Source: Panulirus ornatus
Taxonomy: Eukaryota; Arthropoda; Malacostraca; Decapoda; Palinuridae
NCBI RefSeq assembly: GCF_036320965.1
Contig: NC_092225.1
Coordinates: forward strand, 80,718,113 to 80,782,112
Reading direction: 5' to 3'
DNA length: 64,000 nucleotides
Made by a program: the position numbers and the translations under genes. The notes below the pieces were generated by a model. The model ran no database searches, had not been told where the DNA came from, and worked only from the letters and a program-made list of their open reading frames with translations. Below, one piece after another: positions 60,291 through 64,000 of the stretch (the first letter of the stretch is position 1; each line of letters starts with the position of its first letter).

Positions 60291-60473
60291 GCGCTGCGGT
60301 GGTGGTGGTGGCGGAGTTGATGATGGAATAGCTGCATCGAAAGATATTTTTTTTCTCTTTCTAATACACCATAGCGACGGGAGAGGAGCAGTATCGAACC
60401 CCGTTTGATATGTGTTTCGGGCCACAATCCCGTGCGCCGGGGGTGCGCTGCCCAAGGTTTCAACGATTTTCTT

Positions 60474-60505
<32 letters not shown>

Positions 60506-60562
60506 CATGGAGGCGAGGAGGGGAAATTACACGCGTATCTGGTGTTCCAGATCGCTTCTGGC

Positions 60563-60609
<47 letters not shown>

Positions 60610-60729
60610 TCACGCCAGTGCTAAGGCTGCTGAGTATTGCAGATGTGTTGCTGACGTTTCTTGGGGAATTAGAATCACAGAAGACAACCAAGATGTGTTT
60701 TTCTCAGAGAACACTTCACGTGTGATCGA

Positions 60730-60975
60730 CATACTGACTCATCGTGGTGAAGATACTGAGTCAGTGTATGGGGGTGAAGATGATGAGTAATCTTGTACTC
60801 ATGTAGATACTGAGTAAACTTAGGATGGTGAAGATAATGAGTAATTTGGTACTCATGTGAATTATGAGTAAACGTATGATGAAGATAATGAGTAATTTTG
60901 TACTCATGTAAGTACTGAGTAAACTGGGAGTGATGCAAATGCTGAGTAAACTTATTTGTGTTGAAGCGACCAAGT
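60730..60975. repeat. Decayed tandem repeat of about 55-65 bp
   Basis: Units contain GAAGATAATGAGTAATTTTG then TACTCATGT and TGAGTAAAC; three to four copies with indels. Confidence 0.75.
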
Positions 60976-61069
60976 AAACTTAAAGTTACTCAATAAACTC
61001 ATGATGACACTACTAAGTACACATGCGCTGGTGTATACTCCTCGGTCAACGTCAACTGATATGACAAAT

Positions 61070-61119
61070 CAAGAGAGAGAGAGAGGGAGAGAGAGATAGA
61101 TAGATAAATAGATAGATAA

Positions 61120-61190
<71 letters not shown>

Positions 61191-61200
61191 GAGAGAGGAT
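61070..61200. repeat. (GA)n-(GATA)n-(GA)n
   Basis: Compound array with a central GATA/AATA part. Confidence 0.95.
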
Positions 61201-61895
61201 ATATTTCTTCGTTTTATTTGTCTTTAAGTCCTGTATACCTGTGGCATCTCCCTGGGGGCACTTGTTATCTCGTCTGACTTACGAGAGGTGGCGGACGTAA
61301 AGGCCACACTCACCGGCCCAGGAATGCTGGAGGCGTCACCCCTGCGGTGCGGACAATGGCCGAGACGAGGTAAGTCCCAGGGAGTCCCTGGGAAGTGCTG
61401 GGACGGGTGGTGGTGGCGGCTGACTCAGCCTAAGCTGTTCCCTCCGCCCCCGGAAGCAGCGAAGACATTTTGGCGAGAGAACTCACGGCTTTGGGGGTTG
61501 GGTGGGGGTTCCCGGTCTCTAGTAGCACAGAAGACGTTATCTTACGTTCCTCTATCTCTCTATCTTTCCCTCGTTTCCCTCCCCGGGGCGCGGGGTTGAT
61601 GCTCAGACCTTCAGCAGAACACTGAGAGGCATGGCCGAGGTGAAGGCAAGGGGGGGGCCGTGCACTTGGGCGTGTCGTGTGTGCGTAAGAGTGATATAAA
61701 CCAGCGGCTCCTGGTGCAGTTCCTGGGTAAGGAGGGACTATAATATCTGGTAAGATATGGTGTCTTGCTGGGGCGTTGGAGGAGGGGTGAGGCTCAGTCC
61801 GGGCTGCAGCTGCTGCAGACGGTCTTGTAGTTTTCTGCAAAAAGATCTACAGCGATAGGATTTGTATTTATCTAACATTATACATAAAACTGTAG

Positions 61896-61896
<1 letters not shown>

Positions 61897-61977
<81 letters not shown>
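61897..61977. repeat. (TA)n-(TG)n
   Basis: Compound dinucleotide array. Confidence 0.95.
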
Positions 61978-61980
<3 letters not shown>

Positions 61981-62321
61981 CGGACACCTCCTGGTCGAGG
62001 TTACACGGCATATAGAATGTCACCCTTTGGTGAGGGCGGGTCATCCTCAGTTGACGAAACAGTACACACAGTCTCGTCAAAGAAATCACCGCTACGAAGG
62101 AGGTCATCCTCTCCCTGCTACTGAGCGTGGCACCACCTCAGAAAGAAAATGGAAAAGTAGTTCATGATTTCGTATTTGCGAAAAATGTGTGCGAAAATTT
62201 TTTTGGGCGAAGAAAATGTAAATGACGAAGGGCTTAGAGGCATCAGACACACCAAGTGAGGGATGACCAGAGAGGATTTGAGGCCACGTCAGAGTATTTG
62301 AGAAAATGACATGACGTGAAA

Positions 62322-62680
62322 TATAACTCATGCATGCTGACACGACCCCCCCCCCCACTCATACTTGCTGACACGACCCCCCCCTTACTCATACTTGCTG
62401 ACACGACCCCCCCTTACTCATACTTGCTGACACCACGACCCTCACACTCATACCTGCTGACACCACGACCCTCACACTCATACTTGCTGACACCACGACC
62501 CTCACACTCATACTTGCTGACACCACGACCCTCACACTCATACTTGCTGACACCACGACCCTCACACTCATACTTGCTGACACGACCCCCCACTCATACT
62601 TGCTGACACGACCCCCACTCATACTTGCTGACACGACCCCCTAACTCATACTTGCTGACACGACCCTCACACTCTTACTA
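62322..62680. repeat. Minisatellite of about 30 bp, about 12 copies
   Basis: Unit CACCACGACCCTCACACTCA + TACTTGCTGA, exact in the middle copies; outer copies carry C-run variants (CACGACCCCCC). The 30-bp period gives a decapeptide repeat SYLLTPRPSH that is unlikely to be real protein. Confidence 0.92.
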
Positions 62681-62914
62681 ACTTACCCATACATAAATCC
62701 TGGTGTGGAGGATTTATGGCGTACCATATAGCCCAGTATGGGGAGGATTTGTAGTGGATTTTGTACGAAATTGAAAATGCTTCCTAGAGCTCCATCAGTA
62801 TTTCACGGGAAATCCTTTAAAACTCATCTCACAGACTCAGAAGCTGTTGAATAGGCTGAAACAGGGTTTTAAACCAATAGGATTACACCAACGAAGATTG
62901 AAAATCCAGATGAC

Positions 62915-62964
<50 letters not shown>
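62915..62964. repeat. (TA)n-(TG)n
   Basis: Compound dinucleotide array. Confidence 0.95.
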
Positions 62965-62966
<2 letters not shown>

Positions 62967-63144
62967 AAATCATAAACGAATGGCTTCGAAAATGGAGAAA
63001 CGCAATCAGAAAACGGAAACACGAGAATCTTGAGCGCTTTCTTGAATTACCATATCTTCAGAGGATTGGTAAATAGTCTTCTGAAGATGTGGTAATACAC
63101 GAAAGCGCTAAGGGTTCGCGTGTTTCCTTATCCTTGTGGCGTTT

Positions 63145-63261
<117 letters not shown>

Positions 63262-64000
63262 ATATGTAAAGTGTTTTAGATATCTGGGAGTGGATCTGGC
63301 AGCGGATGGAACCATGGAAGCGGAAGTGAATCATAGGGTAGGGGAATGGGCGAAAATCCTGGGAGCCTTGAAGAATGTGTGGAAGTCGAGAACATTATCT
63401 CCGAAAGCAAAAATGGGTATGTTTGAAGGAATAGTGGTTCCAACAATGTTGTATGGTTGCGAGGCGTGGGCTATGGATAGAGTTGTGCGCAGGAGGGTGG
63501 ATGTGCTGGAAATGAGATGTTTGAGGACAATGTGTGGTGTGAGGTGGTTTGATCGAGTGAGTAACGTAAGGGTAAGAGAGATGTGTGGAAATAAAAAGAG
63601 CGTGGTTGAGAGAGCAGAAGAGGGTGTTTTCAAATGGTTTGGGCACATGGAGAGAATGAGTGAGGAAAGATTGACCAAGAGGATATATGTGTCGGAGGTG
63701 GAGGGAACGAGGAGAAGTGGGAGACCAAATTGGAGGTGGAAAGATGGAGTGAAAAATATTTTGTGTGATCGGGGCCTGAACATGCAGGAGTGTGAAAGGA
63801 GGGCAAGGAATAGAGTGAATTGGATCGATGTGGTATACCGGGGTTGACGTGCTGTCAGTGGATTGAATCAGGGCATGTGAAGCGTCTGGGGTAAACCATG
63901 GAAAGTTGTGTGGGGCCTGGATGTGGAAAGGGAGCTGTGGTTTCGGGCATTATTGCATGACAGCTAGAGACTGAGTGTGAACAAATGGGGCCTTTGTTGC
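63262..64000 (+). mobile_element. LINE family A, copy A6 (runs off the window)
   Basis: Starts after a (CA)n/(TA)n tract at KCFRYLGVDLAADGTMEAEV and stays open to the stop after DVVYRG at about 63847 (GHMERMSEERLTKR, GRPNWRWKDGVKN). It then continues into a long-type 3' UTR like that of A5 to the window edge. The apparent ORF start at 63089 lies in flanking microsatellite sequence and is not real. Confidence 0.88.

Larger units (their letters stand above)
60057..62321. other. Microsatellite-rich spacer
   Basis: Contains GT/CA/GA/GATA arrays and the TGAGTAA-type tandem repeat listed separately. A GC-richer part at 61.25-61.85 kb has a 136-codon minus frame without a family match. Confidence 0.5.

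Overview
This looks like nuclear, gene-poor DNA from an arthropod, most probably a decapod crustacean. The evidence is extreme microsatellite density ((TA)n, (CA)n, (GA)n, (AAT)n and long minisatellites in nearly every kilobase), interstitial TTAGG repeats (the arthropod telomere motif), many decayed non-LTR retrotransposons (LINEs), a tRNA-derived SINE, and two exons of a CYP2-clan cytochrome P450 resembling crustacean CYP2L proteins. No bacterial-type genes, operons, rRNA genes or CRISPR arrays are visible, and I found no free-standing tRNA gene.

Layout. 0-22 kb is mostly non-coding sequence with microsatellites, a tRNA-SINE (2.86-3.13 kb), a decayed CR1/Jockey-like LINE whose C-terminal coding part has expanded into a 28-bp minisatellite (5.65-6.7 kb), and a 1.05-kb GC-rich 28-bp minisatellite (20.9-22.0 kb). 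22.9-26 kb holds an old, internally deleted copy of LINE family A, a CR1-like remnant and the 5' part of the P450 gene on the minus strand. 26.5-30.1 kb holds a young LINE A copy with an open RT frame, repeat B, a large palindromic repeat and TTAGG arrays. 31-42.5 kb carries a dispersed two-copy repeat (R), a possible Tc1-like fragment, a hAT pseudogene with terminal repeats, and a Tc1-like pseudogene carrying an intron-like insertion. 45.7-51.4 kb has a dispersed 'GAGCACGACGGTACG' minisatellite, a CR1-like RT pseudogene, a hAT-type MITE and a 618-bp fold-back element. 52-57.9 kb is a cluster of A and B elements separated by (TA)n, and 58.7-64 kb has old and young A fragments among microsatellites.

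The only recognisable host gene is the partial P450. The most interesting structure is the relation between LINE family A, repeat B and (TA)n tracts. Young A copies are 5'-truncated exactly at a microsatellite and end in A/TA-rich tails. A and B share a 3' tail module (CGCTACCTCGC...CGCGGGA...GCGA). The order A - microsatellite - B - microsatellite in the same orientation recurs three times. This suggests (TA)n-targeted insertion, template jumping, or a LINE and a tail-sharing partner. Names of repeat families (A, B, R) are local to this annotation. All homology calls were made by eye, without a database search.
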